The translations under genes were made by a program, and so were the position numbers. From Methanocella sp. PtaU1.Bin125 (lineage in GTDB: Archaea; Halobacteriota; Methanocellia; Methanocellales; Methanocellaceae): DNA of 34,623 bases. The stretch is from positions 1 through 34,623 of the forward strand of contig MVRA01000040.1 in NCBI GenBank assembly GCA_002067315.1. The letters are read 5' to 3'. The notes below the pieces were generated by a model. That model worked only from the letters and a program-made list of their open reading frames with translations. It did no database searches and was not told the origin of the DNA. Below are positions 16,593 to 25,037 of the stretch, in pieces. Each line of letters opens with the position of its first letter. Within the stretch, counting starts at the first letter, position 1.

Positions 16593-16639
16593 CTGCGGCC
16601 TCTGCGCTCCTCTGCGGTCTCTGCGGCCTTTAACCGCGC
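16593..16639 (-). repeat. Right arm of the 47-bp orphan inverted repeat
   Basis: It mirrors 16505-16551 across a 41-bp spacer that holds no gene, with TTAA at 16630-16633. Transcribed, it would form a very stable hairpin, so it could also act as the 3' end of the aldolase message. It may be a miniature, gene-less relative of the GxxExxY cassette. Confidence 0.95.
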
Positions 16640-16767
16640 GCTGTGTACATCCACGCAGGCCGGAGAAACAACTGATCGGTTTGGGCATGTTTTATGATAA
16701 ATCAGCGCACTTAGTGAGCTTTGTATACTGCGTGTCCTGGCGGCACGAGCGAAAAAGGGCGGTTCAG

Positions 16768-17712
16768 ATGACCCCGGCGGAACGGAAAGCGATCACCATC
16801 ACCGGCCTCACCAAGGCGTTCGATAAGCTCGTCGCAGTCGACCGCATCGACCTCGACATCGGGGAGGGCGAGTTCTTCGGGCTGCTGGGCCCCAACGGCG
16901 CCGGCAAGACCACGCTGATCCGGATGCTGGTCGGGCTCTGCGTGCCGACGGCAGGGAAAGCGACCATCCTGGGCAGGGACATCGTTTCCGATCCCTACGG
17001 GGCCCGGGAGCTGGTCGGCGTCGTCCCGCAGGACTTCAACTTCGACGACAACCTCACCGCCCGGGACATCCTCACCTATCACGGGGGCTACTTCGGCATG
17101 CAGCGCCGCGAGCGGGAGGAGCGGGCGGACGAGCTGCTGGCGTTTCTGGAAATCAAGGAAAAGGCCAATACGACGTGCACCAAGCTGTCCGGCGGCATGA
17201 AGCGCCGCCTGCTCATCGGCCGGGCGCTCATGACGCGGCCGCAGGTGCTGTTCCTCGACGAGCCCACGACCGGCGTGGACGTGCAGCTGCGGCACAGCCT
17301 GTGGGACATGTTCCGCAAAATGAAAGGCTCCGGCACCACCATCATCCTGACCACCCACTATATCGAGGAGGCGGAGTCACTCTGCGACAGGGTGGCGATC
17401 ATGGACTACGGGAAGATCATCGCCCTGGGCTCGCCGGACGAGCTGAAGAAGACGTCCGGCAGCGGCAACCTCATCGAGATCGTGATTACCGGGGCCCATG
17501 CGATCCCGGACCTGAAGACGATCCCGGAGGTCGTCAGGGTCTGGTGGAAAGACGGCACGCTGAGCGCCCGGGTCACCGACGCCGACATCGCGGCCATAAA
17601 GATCCTCGATCGCCTGCGCACGGCCAACGTCGCCGTCCGGTCGATGCACGTCACCAAGGCCAGCCTGGAGGACGTGTTCCTGAAGCTGACGGGGCGTGAG
17701 CTGCGTGAATAG
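16768..17712 (+). CDS. ABC transporter ATP-binding protein (DrrA/NodI-like)
   Basis: This 314-aa protein has Walker A GPNGAGKT (41-48), signature LSGGMKRR, Walker B VLFLDEPTTGVD and the H-loop in ILTTHYIEEAE. The C-terminal extension (about 230-314, ending in SLEDVFLKLTGRELRE) is the one found in ATPases of ABC-2 exporters of the DrrA/NodI group. I chose ATG 16768 (MTPAERKAITITGL) because the domain begins right after it and residues upstream do not fit. The permease gene overlaps its end, so both form one exporter for an unknown substrate. Confidence 0.93.
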   Translation: MTPAERKAITITGLTKAFDKLVAVDRIDLDIGEGEFFGLLGPNGAGKTTLIRMLVGLCVPTAGKATILGRDIVSDPYGARELVGVVPQDFNFDDNLTARDILTYHGGYFGMQRREREERADELLAFLEIKEKANTTCTKLSGGMKRRLLIGRALMTRPQVLFLDEPTTGVDVQLRHSLWDMFRKMKGSGTTIILTTHYIEEAESLCDRVAIMDYGKIIALGSPDELKKTSGSGNLIEIVITGAHAIPDLKTIPEVVRVWWKDGTLSARVTDADIAAIKILDRLRTANVAVRSMHVTKASLEDVFLKLTGRELRE

Positions 17713-18475
17713 CCAGGTCGTCGCCACTTGGACGATGACGAAGCGGGAGATCATCCGCTTCGCCCGGAAGCCCAACCGGACCGTGCTCCCCAGCATCGTC
17801 TCCACGTTCCTGTACATCTTCGCCTTCGGCTACGCGCTGGGCTCGACCATACCGGCGATGGGCGGCCACTCGTACATCGAGTTCATGCTGCCCGGCCTGG
17901 TGATGATGCAGGCGATCATCCACGCCTACATCAACCCGTCCTATTCCATCTTCCAGTCCCGGGACACCGGGTACATCGAAGACCCGCTGACCACGCCGAT
18001 GCGCTACTCGTCCATGGTCGTCGCCTACATCCTGGGCGGCATGGTCCGCGGCCTGTTCATGGGCTTCGTCATCGCCGGGGTGACGATGCTGATCTTCGGC
18101 TTCTGGCTGGCCGACCCGATACTGTTCCTGCTGTTCCTCGTCTTCACGTCCGCGACGTTTGCGGCGATCGGCGTCATGTTCGGCCAGTGGTCGTCCAACA
18201 TCGAAGACGTCGGCAACGTGATGAGCTACGTGCTGAGCCCGCTGCTGTTCATCGGCGGCGTATTCTTCTCCATCGACATGATCCCGAGCGACATCGTCCG
18301 GACGCTGTCGTACCTGGACCCGCTGACCTACGTGATCGACGGGTTCCGCTTCGCCATGATCGGCTACCTGCGGACCGATCCGTACCTCTGTCTGCTGGCC
18401 ATCGTCATCTCGTTCTGCGTCTGCTTTTACGCGGCGATCAGGCTGTTCGAAAGCGGGTACCACCTGAAAACGTGA
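17705..18475 (+). CDS. ABC-2 type permease (DrrB/NodJ-like)
   Basis: The product of about 256 aa has six hydrophobic segments and the conserved ABC-2 features: an N-terminal TMTKREIIRFARKPNR interface helix, the E-x-x-x-PGL segment (YIEFMLPGLV) and the late SPLLFIGGVFFSIDMIP...LDPLTYVIDGFR signature. It starts within the end of the ATPase gene; GTG 17705 is preferred, with GTG 17696 as an alternative, so translation is coupled. It forms the membrane part of the exporter. Confidence 0.92.
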   Translation: MNSQVVATWTMTKREIIRFARKPNRTVLPSIVSTFLYIFAFGYALGSTIPAMGGHSYIEFMLPGLVMMQAIIHAYINPSYSIFQSRDTGYIEDPLTTPMRYSSMVVAYILGGMVRGLFMGFVIAGVTMLIFGFWLADPILFLLFLVFTSATFAAIGVMFGQWSSNIEDVGNVMSYVLSPLLFIGGVFFSIDMIPSDIVRTLSYLDPLTYVIDGFRFAMIGYLRTDPYLCLLAIVISFCVCFYAAIRLFESGYHLKT

Positions 18476-18741
18476 GCGAACTACGCCTGCGGCCGGCATG
18501 CAGGCTCACGCATCGCCGACAGGGCCATGCTATAAACACGTTTTAAAAGGAGTCGGTCGACGAGGGGGATTTTTGCCTGATAATGACGACGAAAAACGGA
18601 CAGGGCGGCAGTCGCACATCCGGCCGGGCATCCGCACGCGCGCGAGCGGCCCCGTCTGCTGTATCTGCAGTCTTTTACCGCGCCCTGTGTCCTCCACGCC
18701 GATCATCGTTCATTCGATGCCATATAGCCCGGGGTGCCGGA

Positions 18742-19089
18742 TCAGTTGAACCAGTCGTAGATGACGACGCCCTGGTTGATCTGCCCGGCCGTCTTGTAAG
18801 CGTCGTACGCGAAGTAGATCCGCCACACGAAAGCCACGAAGGCCATCGGGATGCAGCAGCACATGCCGATGCCCCCGGCCCAGATGGTCAGTATGCCGGC
18901 AATGAAGCTCCCGAAGAATATGAGAATGGCAAGCGCGATGCCTGCCACGATGTCAAACAGGAGAAATACGATGCCTTTCTTTACCTGGCCGTTGTAGATC
19001 TGTCCCAGCCCGGACAATAACAGTGTCAGCAAGGCCGCGAGGAGCGGCTCTTTGATCTTATGAACATTGACGGGAACGCCATCTGCCAT
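18742..19089 (-). CDS. TM2-like membrane protein, paralogue 1
   Basis: The 115-aa protein has three to four hydrophobic segments. It contains GLGQIYNGQVKKG, the TM2-type turn motif, a Cys run (GMCCCIP), and a C-terminal signature AYDAYKTAGQINQG..YDWFN shared with the next two genes. ATG 19089 follows GGTGA five bases upstream, better than an in-frame ATG at 19110. TM2 proteins are small membrane proteins of largely unknown role. It is third in a minus-strand run of three paralogues. Confidence 0.8.
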   Translation of the reverse strand: MADGVPVNVHKIKEPLLAALLTLLLSGLGQIYNGQVKKGIVFLLFDIVAGIALAILIFFGSFIAGILTIWAGGIGMCCCIPMAFVAFVWRIYFAYDAYKTAGQINQGVVIYDWFN

Positions 19090-19198
19090 ATCATTCACCC
19101 ACACAGGCATCTGCCGGTATTCGGCCAGACGCCGATGATCATAACGCTGAAGGGCATCATAAATTCTGCGCCTCCGGGCCGGGTGTAAAAGAAAAAAG

Positions 19199-19675
19199 TT
19201 AGTCCAGCCAGTCCTTGACCGGCTCGCCCCGGTTGATGCGTTCGGCCGTGTCGTAGGCGTCGTATAGCTCGTAGACGTACAGGATCATCGGCATGGCCAG
19301 GACGGGCAGGCAGCACAGGCAGCCGATGCCGTAGGTGATCGCGCCGCCGAAAGCGTAGACGATGACGGCGACCATCCCGATGGTCGCATTGAGGACCGTG
19401 AGTATGATGAACTTCTTGACCTGGCCGTTGTACAGCTGGCCCAGGCTGAACAGCAGGCTGCTGGTGACGATACCGCCGATGAGGGACAGTATCAGCGCCA
19501 GTACCGGCTCCTTTTTCTGTTCCGGCACGCAGGCCTTTTGGGCGGCCAGCCGGCCGGCACAGCCCTTACAGACGATACGGTCATTGACGTTAACCGCGCA
19601 GTCGGCGCAAAGCGCCTTGCCGCATTCGACGCACGTGCCGACGGCGTCGGCATCGGTATGCACATAGCACTTCAT
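19199..19675 (-). CDS. B-box-type zinc finger plus TM2-like membrane protein, paralogue 2
   Basis: The 158-aa protein joins a Cys/His zinc-binding head to a TM2-like domain. The head (about 1-45) has CYVH, CVECGKALCADC and CKGC, as in B-box zinc fingers. The TM2 domain has SLGQLYNGQVKK, hydrophobic segments, the Cys run GCLCCLP and the tail DAYDTAERINRG..VKDWLD. ATG 19675 has GGTGGG six bases upstream. The head is predicted cytosolic and could bind a partner protein. Middle gene of the three paralogues. Confidence 0.83.
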   Translation of the reverse strand: MKCYVHTDADAVGTCVECGKALCADCAVNVNDRIVCKGCAGRLAAQKACVPEQKKEPVLALILSLIGGIVTSSLLFSLGQLYNGQVKKFIILTVLNATIGMVAVIVYAFGGAITYGIGCLCCLPVLAMPMILYVYELYDAYDTAERINRGEPVKDWLD

Positions 19676-19775
19676 GGGATCCCACCACAACGATACCCTG
19701 TTTACCAGAGCCTTGCACTAATAGTGATTGCAGTATTTATAACTATCGCAAAGATAAAAAGAAAAAAGGGCCCGT

Positions 19776-20162
19776 TCAGGACATCCAGTCCTTCACGTAG
19801 ATGCCCGCGTTGATGTCCTTGGCCGTCTTGTAAGCCTCGTAAGCCGCATAGATGTTGACCAGCAGCGGCAGGAAGAACATCGGCATGCAGCAGCAGAAGC
19901 CTGCGCCTCCGACCACGATCGAGAGGGTGCTCAGGACGAAGTAGCCGCCGACAATGACGATCCAGAATACGATATACCCGATCAGCAGGATAAGGCCTTT
20001 CTTCATCTGGCCGTTAATGATCTGGCCCACGCCGGGGATGAGGAAAGAAACGATCGCGGATACGATCGGGCTCTTCGGCGCCGCGCTGGCGCTGGCATAC
20101 ACCGGCGCAACCGGCGGCGGTGTCGGCGCTCCCGGGGGAGGCGTTGTAGTTCCGTCTACCAT
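19776..20162 (-). CDS. TM2-like membrane protein with Pro-rich N-terminus, paralogue 3
   Basis: The 128-aa protein has a Pro/Thr/Ala-rich head (TTTPPPGAPTPPPVAP, about 4-20), then IPGVGQIINGQMKKG, three to four hydrophobic segments, GFCCCMP and the tail AYEAYKTAKDINAG..VKDWMS. ATG 20162 has AGGTGA five bases upstream. It is first in the run of three similar genes, each with its own ribosome site and separated by about 100 bp, so they may be transcribed separately or together. Confidence 0.82.
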   Translation of the reverse strand: MVDGTTTPPPGAPTPPPVAPVYASASAAPKSPIVSAIVSFLIPGVGQIINGQMKKGLILLIGYIVFWIVIVGGYFVLSTLSIVVGGAGFCCCMPMFFLPLLVNIYAAYEAYKTAKDINAGIYVKDWMS

Positions 20163-20356
20163 CAAAATCACCTGTCTACAGATATAATAACGAAAGCCTG
20201 TCGCCGTACGTGGGGCGAACGTTCTCGCCGCCGGCGATGTGGCACTCAGGCGCCTGTTATATTAGCTTCTATTGGCGCTGATGAGCTATATATATTTCGA
20301 GCCGCGCCCGGTCCCGCGAAAAAGCCGTACGGACGGGCATTGCCGGAAAAAAGGGC

Positions 20357-21238
20357 TTATCCGACCCTTTTGACCGCTTCCACCATGTTGGCCAGCTTCT
20401 GAAACGCCGCGTCCTTCCTGCGCATGCGCATGCCGCAGTCCGGGTCGATCCACATGTTCTTCTTGCCGATCCTGTCGATGCCCTGCCGGATCGTCTGTTC
20501 GATGGCCTCCACGCTCTCGACGACGTCGGACGTCGTATCGATGACGCCGAAGCCGATCGTCTTCCCGTGGGCCTCAATGAGCTCGCGGTCCATGGCCTCA
20601 ATATTCTTCGACTTCGAGAACTCGTGGTCGAGCACCCGGACGTTGGCCTCCAGCAGCTTCTTAAAGATCGGCCGAATGTCGCCGCACACGTGCATGGCCG
20701 GCGTCCCGGCGGCCTTCGCCACGATGTTGACGGCCTGGATGCCGGCCTCAAGGTCGGCGCCGATGCTGAAGTAGGGCTCGTCGATCTGGATCACGTCGGC
20801 GCCGGCGGCGGCCAGCGCCCGGACTTCGGCGGCCTGCGCGTAGGCGATATCGAAGACCAGCTCAGGGTCCGCGTTGGACCTGTAAGGCGAGCCCGCGTCC
20901 ACGACCGAGCTCCGCGCCATCGTCGTCGGGCCGGTCACTATGCCCTTGACCTTCGCCTTCGCGATCTTCCGGGCGTACTGAAAGTCCCCGACGGTCGCGG
21001 GCCGGTCCGGCACCTCGATGCGGCCGACCACCCGGTAGCGGCCTTTCTCTTTGCGATACCCGGGCATGTTCAGGGCGAAGATGCCCACCATGTCCGTCCG
21101 CACCTGGCCGTCCGAGATGATGGCCACGCCCGCCCGCTCCTGGTCGGCTACCGCAATTTCGATGGCCTTTTTCACGTCCTCTTCCGTGCTGATCGTAATG
21201 CCCGATGGGTAGCTGCCCACCACCGTCGTGGTCATCAT
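20357..21238 (-). CDS. MetE-like methionine synthase, short archaeal form
   Basis: The 293-aa protein corresponds to the C-terminal catalytic half of cobalamin-independent methionine synthase. The zinc/homocysteine ligands are all present: H183 and C185 (MHVCGD), E206 (DHEFSKS) and C268 (DPDCGM). The QIDEP substrate motif is at 151-155. It lacks the N-terminal MetE half, as in archaeal core MetE proteins, which probably take the methyl group from a corrinoid or other donor rather than methyl-folate; the donor is inferred. Two adjacent ATGs (21238, 21235) lie about 25-30 nt after a TATA-like box, suggesting a leaderless start. Confidence 0.88.
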   Translation of the reverse strand: MMTTTVVGSYPSGITISTEEDVKKAIEIAVADQERAGVAIISDGQVRTDMVGIFALNMPGYRKEKGRYRVVGRIEVPDRPATVGDFQYARKIAKAKVKGIVTGPTTMARSSVVDAGSPYRSNADPELVFDIAYAQAAEVRALAAAGADVIQIDEPYFSIGADLEAGIQAVNIVAKAAGTPAMHVCGDIRPIFKKLLEANVRVLDHEFSKSKNIEAMDRELIEAHGKTIGFGVIDTTSDVVESVEAIEQTIRQGIDRIGKKNMWIDPDCGMRMRRKDAAFQKLANMVEAVKRVG

Positions 21239-21253
21239 GATATGAATAGATGG

Positions 21254-21268
21254 GATTATAATTTTATA
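21254..21268 (-). promoter_or_regulatory. TATA-like promoter of the MetE-like gene
   Basis: CATATAAAATTATAA on the minus strand lies about 25 nt before the first ATG, and no ribosome site follows. Confidence 0.5.
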
Positions 21269-21454
21269 TGATTTCCTGTCGGCAGTCTTGCAGATAAATG
21301 ATCTCGCGCGTCACGCATACGCTCCGGATATAAACCAAATTTATTTACATTCTTATTAAATTGTACTTATTAAATAGTAATAAAAGGTTTATTAGCATGT
21401 ACTTCCTTATCGGTTTTATACACGAGTATACGTAGTTTTATTGAGGGCATGTCG

Positions 21455-21685
21455 ATGAGAAAGTTCGGTAAGTTCGAGATCCTGGGCGCAGCAATAACGA
21501 CCGTCGGGCTCATGTTTTTGATCATGAACGTCCTGGCATACTTCGACGTCATCCCCATGGCGGGCGCCGGGTTCGGCTCGGCCATTGTCAGCCTGCTCAT
21601 GGCGACCAACGGCTACATGATCATGCTGTTCGGCATCGCCAGCAATAACGCGGCGGCCGCTGCGGTCGCAGCCGCAGCGCAGTAA
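21455..21685 (+). CDS. Small two-helix membrane protein
   Basis: The product, about 76 aa, has two hydrophobic helices (about 9-30 and 42-64) and ends in an alanine-rich tail (AAAAAVAAAAQ). ATG 21455 has GAGGG seven bases upstream; ATG 21449 sits too close to that site. A TATA-like box (GTTTTATAC, 21413-21421) is correctly spaced. Family unknown. It stands alone, between divergent and convergent neighbours. Confidence 0.68.
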   Translation: MRKFGKFEILGAAITTVGLMFLIMNVLAYFDVIPMAGAGFGSAIVSLLMATNGYMIMLFGIASNNAAAAAVAAAAQ

Positions 21686-21708
21686 AACCGTTTTTCCGGC
21701 CCGGCCGG

Positions 21709-22278
21709 TCAGGCGGCATGGATTTTCTTTAAGAGCCACGCCATGTTAGCCGCGACGTTCCTGACCGTCTGTAGGCCTTCCTCGTCCTTTTTGACGTCCT
21801 CGAGCCCCAGGCCGTAGGCCACGTTCCAGTACGTGGAGCCCGGCACTATCATCCCGTTGATGTAGAAGAAATAGTTGAGCTGCGCGAAGGTGAAGTTCGC
21901 CCCCGCCCGCCGGGCCACGGCGATGGCGGCGCCGGCCTTGCGCTCCAGCGTCCGGCCCTTCTTCATGGCCACGAAGCCCGCCCGGTCCAGCAAAGCCATG
22001 ACCTGCGGCGAGGCCGAGCCGTAATAGACCGGGCTGCCCACGATGATGCCGTCCGCCTGCTCCATCTTCTCGAAGATTTCCTGGAAGTCGTCCGCGATCT
22101 TGCAGTCCATCAGCTCCGAGCAGGCGTTACAGGCCTCGCATGGCGCCACGTTCTTCTCGCTTAACCTGATCATCTCGGTCTCGAAGCCTTCCCGCTTCAG
22201 GACGGTCAGCGCTTCGTTCACCAGGTATTCCGTATTGCCCCTCATCCGAGGGCTGCCGACGATGCCTATGACCTTCAT
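21709..22278 (-). CDS. Iron-sulfur flavoprotein (Isf-like, NADPH-dependent FMN reductase fold)
   Basis: The 189-aa protein has a flavodoxin-like FMN site at the start (GIVGSPRMRGNTEYLV) and the GSPVYYGSAS loop. The compact cysteine motif C47-x2-C50-x2-C53-x5-C59 fits the 4Fe-4S site of archaeal Isf proteins. Isf-type proteins pass electrons and can reduce O2 or H2O2 in methanogens; the exact partner here is unknown. ATG 22278 has AGGTG seven bases upstream; upstream in-frame residues lack domain character. Confidence 0.9.
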   Translation of the reverse strand: MKVIGIVGSPRMRGNTEYLVNEALTVLKREGFETEMIRLSEKNVAPCEACNACSELMDCKIADDFQEIFEKMEQADGIIVGSPVYYGSASPQVMALLDRAGFVAMKKGRTLERKAGAAIAVARRAGANFTFAQLNYFFYINGMIVPGSTYWNVAYGLGLEDVKKDEEGLQTVRNVAANMAWLLKKIHAA

Positions 22279-22396
22279 GTGCATGCACCTGATTATCGTA
22301 GGTAACTTGACGGGCAACATATATAAAAATCGTGCCGCGGTCGGGCGGAGACCGGGTAATGCGATGCCGGCCTGCGCCGGCGTACGGGCAGGTAAC

Positions 22397-23440
22397 CTAT
22401 AGCGTGATAATCCGATCTTTCGTAATGCCTTTCCACGCCTTGACGAACGCGTCGGGGCTGATGCCCGGGAACGTGTCGATGATGCAGACGTCGCACTCTT
22501 TGACGACGCCGGCCAGCCGCCGTAAATCGGCATGGTACACGTCGATCTCGACGGCACCCGACGCTCTCGCTACCAGGGTCGGCTCCTTACTGATCAGGGG
22601 CAGACTCTCCGGCGCCGCGATCTGCCTCAGCTCGACGCCGAGCGCCTTTTTGTTCACCTCGATGTTGAGCAGGATGTTTTTCACCGCCGGCAGCCAGGCG
22701 TCGTTGAGGATGACTCGCCGGGCACCGGCCGTGGCCGTCAGCAGCCCCAGCGTGCCGGCGCTGGCCATCCCGTCGACCACGGTCCGGCCCTCCAGCCCGC
22801 CGTCAAGGAACAGCTGCTCCAGCACCTTGATCTTGACCGAGTTGTTCCGCCAGAACTCGACGTGCATCTGGCGGTGGTTCCGGTAGAAGGCCATCTCGCC
22901 CAGCAGGCTGGACACGATGTCCGATCTCATGTCGCAGCCGGCCAGCAGCTCATAGGTATGAGGCTTCACGCCGACGTCCGACAGGCCGACGCTCTTCAAC
23001 GGCCCTCCCGACCGCTTCAGCACGCCCTTGACCTCGGGGACCTCGGCGAGTATGAGCTCCGCGGCCGCCCGATCGACGTGGTCGAGCAGGACGATCAGGC
23101 TTTTGCTGCCCAGCCGCGGGGCCTCGAACAGCTCGAACCCGCAGGCGATCAGCGGCGAGCCTGCGTCCTTCAGCGGCGTCCGCCCGCTCTTCAGTCCCCG
23201 GCTGACCAGTATGCCCAGCACCTGGGCCATCACGTAGTCGATGTGACGCTTGCCGCAGGCCGGGCACCGGCCGGCGTCCCGGTCGAAAAACCGGCCCAGC
23301 CCGGAAAACGGCGCCAGCTTGTCCAGCGGCCGCTCAGCCGCGCACAGGTTACACGGGGCGTACATGCCGGCCGTGCCGGCGATCAGATCCTCCGCAGGCC
23401 TGACGCATTCCGGGCTGCCGCACGTCGGACAGATGACCAT
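22397..23440 (-). CDS. Zinc-finger class I SAM-dependent methyltransferase, putative RNA methyltransferase
   Basis: The 347-aa protein begins with cysteine pairs typical of zinc ribbons (C4, C7, C12; C30, C33; C59, C62 with H66). A middle domain follows (about 70-190), then a Rossmann methyltransferase domain with the SAM loop VVDGMASAGTLGLLTA (about 221-236), the acidic strand ILNDAW, and CIIDTFPG at the catalytic-motif position. The order of N-terminal accessory domain then Trm1/Trm5-like methyltransferase suggests tRNA or rRNA modification, but the motif IV residues differ from Trm1 and Trm5, so the substrate is unknown. The ATG start begins directly with the first zinc knuckle. Confidence 0.7.
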   Translation of the reverse strand: MVICPTCGSPECVRPAEDLIAGTAGMYAPCNLCAAERPLDKLAPFSGLGRFFDRDAGRCPACGKRHIDYVMAQVLGILVSRGLKSGRTPLKDAGSPLIACGFELFEAPRLGSKSLIVLLDHVDRAAAELILAEVPEVKGVLKRSGGPLKSVGLSDVGVKPHTYELLAGCDMRSDIVSSLLGEMAFYRNHRQMHVEFWRNNSVKIKVLEQLFLDGGLEGRTVVDGMASAGTLGLLTATAGARRVILNDAWLPAVKNILLNIEVNKKALGVELRQIAAPESLPLISKEPTLVARASGAVEIDVYHADLRRLAGVVKECDVCIIDTFPGISPDAFVKAWKGITKDRIITL

Positions 23441-23592
23441 AATGACTTAAGATGCGATGTGGGAATATTAATTGCTTCTGGTTAACCGGCCGGGAAACGA
23501 TCGATATGCCGGACGTAGACCGGACCGGTGAGTTTATAACCATATAAACCTAAAAAATAATAGTTATCACTAAGGCGTCGGGTGTACGAGGT

Positions 23593-24210
23593 ATGAGCGA
23601 TAGTCCGGGGATAAAGTCGAGACGAAGCCCCGATATTTTCAGGACAGTGAAAAACACCTTACATCTCGGGACCGCCCGGGAAGAGCCTGCCGAACTGCCG
23701 GTGGACTACGAGGCGTCCATGCGGGAGCTGGTCGGGAATATCAAACAGCAGTCGGACGGCGACCTGAAGACACAGGACACTATGGCGCGCGCGGCCGACG
23801 CCCGGCCATTCATCAGGGAAGCGCAGTCACATAAGCAGATCACCACGCTCTACGATGCGCTTGATAAGGAGAACATCAAGGCAGCGACCGAGACGATCGA
23901 CGCGATGGGCCGCGCCATGAACGTGGAGGCTGCCGACGTGCTGGCCATCCTGCTCGAGTACCCGGACGACGCGGTCCGGGCACAGGCAGCGCTGACGCTG
24001 GGCGTCCTGGGACAGCGGGACTCGGTCGAGCCGCTGATCAGGGCGCTGGACGACCGGTCGGCACAGGTCTGTGAAAACGCGGCCAACGCCCTGGGCCTGA
24101 TCGGGGACAACCGGGCGGAAATCCCGCTGCAGAAGGTCCCGGTCGACAACCCGAAGGTCAAGCGGGCGGCGGTCAACGCGCTGGCGCGGATCGAGAACAA
24201 GCGCATGTAA
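23593..24210 (+). CDS. HEAT-repeat protein
   Basis: The 205-aa soluble protein has a disordered charged N-terminal part (about 1-75). At least three HEAT-like helical repeats follow (about 85-205), seen as AADVLAILLEYPDDAVRAQAALTLGVLG, DSVEPLIRALDDRSAQVCENAANALGLIG and VDNPKVKRAAVNALARI. Repeats of this PBS-lyase type are protein-binding scaffolds. No partner can be named. GAGGT lies just before the ATG, and an AT-rich promoter-like stretch lies around 23545-23570. Confidence 0.82.
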   Translation: MSDSPGIKSRRSPDIFRTVKNTLHLGTAREEPAELPVDYEASMRELVGNIKQQSDGDLKTQDTMARAADARPFIREAQSHKQITTLYDALDKENIKAATETIDAMGRAMNVEAADVLAILLEYPDDAVRAQAALTLGVLGQRDSVEPLIRALDDRSAQVCENAANALGLIGDNRAEIPLQKVPVDNPKVKRAAVNALARIENKRM

Positions 24211-24229
24211 CCCGGGCCGGTTCAATACG

Positions 24230-24240
24230 CTTATATACGA
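24230..24240 (+). promoter_or_regulatory. TATA-like promoter of the GATase-like gene
   Basis: CTTATATACGA is about 25 nt upstream of ATG 24262 with no ribosome site between, as for leaderless genes. Confidence 0.5.
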
Positions 24241-24261
24241 TATCGCTGCCATCTGATCACG

Positions 24262-24831
24262 ATGACAAGCGCGATGGTCGTCACGGACAGAGGCAACGTT
24301 TTCGAGACACTTTTCCTGGAGCAGGGCATGGTATGCCAGCAGGTGACGCCGCCTGCGTTCGGATCGCCATACTGTCACCCGGTCAGGCTGCTGATCGTCC
24401 CGTCGGGGTTCGCCGCCGAGAAATACTACAAAGGCGTGCGCAAGGCGCTGGAGCGGAACGCGGACCGGATCGGGAACTTCATCGAGAACGGGGGTATCGT
24501 GCTCGCCTTCGGGGCGATCGTCGACGACTATGACTACGACTGGCTGCCGGTCAGGCTCGCTTACCATATGAAGTTCAAAGAGGCTGAGGTCCGGCTGGTG
24601 AAGCCCGACGACCCGGCTGCGTCGTTTATCAGGCCCGGGGTGCTGGACTGCGACGGGTACTTCACCGCATGGGACGGCGACGTCGTCATGGTCAGGGAGG
24701 AGGACCGGCCGGTGCTGGTCAGCCGGAAATACGGCAAAGGCCACGTCGTCGCTTCCGCGCTGCACCAGTGGCCGTCGCCCGAATTCCTCCGGTGGGCCTG
24801 CGGCGAGGAACGCGAGCCGTTACACATATAA
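24262..24831 (+). CDS. Class I glutamine amidotransferase-like fold protein
   Basis: The 189-aa protein has the strand-helix pattern of GATase1/ThuA-like proteins. An early strand (LLIVPSGFAA) is followed by a helix, then FIENGGIVLAFGAIVDDYDYDWLP, and a late RKYGKGHVVASALHQWPSPEFLRW typical of proteins that report on a cleared site rather than hydrolyse glutamine. No nucleophilic Cys in a G-x-C-x-G elbow is seen, so amidotransferase activity is unlikely. Function unknown. Confidence 0.65.
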   Translation: MTSAMVVTDRGNVFETLFLEQGMVCQQVTPPAFGSPYCHPVRLLIVPSGFAAEKYYKGVRKALERNADRIGNFIENGGIVLAFGAIVDDYDYDWLPVRLAYHMKFKEAEVRLVKPDDPAASFIRPGVLDCDGYFTAWDGDVVMVREEDRPVLVSRKYGKGHVVASALHQWPSPEFLRWACGEEREPLHI

Positions 24832-24953
24832 AACCCGCGTTTCGCCCTTTCGGAACGAGACAGCGGGCCCCTTCGGGCGGCCGATCGCGCGCGCACGAAT
24901 GATCGTCACGGGCTACAACGACTTTTCTAAGGCAGAACGGCTGTCAAGACAAG

Positions 24954-24964
24954 GGTTATATAAC
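24954..24964 (+). promoter_or_regulatory. TATA-like promoter of the winged-helix/mre11 transcript
   Basis: GGTTATATAAC precedes a predicted transcript start near 24985. The ribosome-site-like GAGGGG follows at 24989-24993. It is the best promoter candidate for the downstream wHTH-mre11-rad50-nurA run. Confidence 0.55.
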
Positions 24965-25037
24965 GTTGTAGACAATTCAGTGTATACGAGGGGATGAGAG
25001 CATCCAGGAAGACCGCAAGGATATCAAGCAGATTTTC

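Noticed and set aside
18476-18741. Short genes between the second ABC permease and the TM2 cluster
   Set aside because: The frames have no recognisable start signal or codon pattern; I see no supportable feature in this 266-bp spacer.
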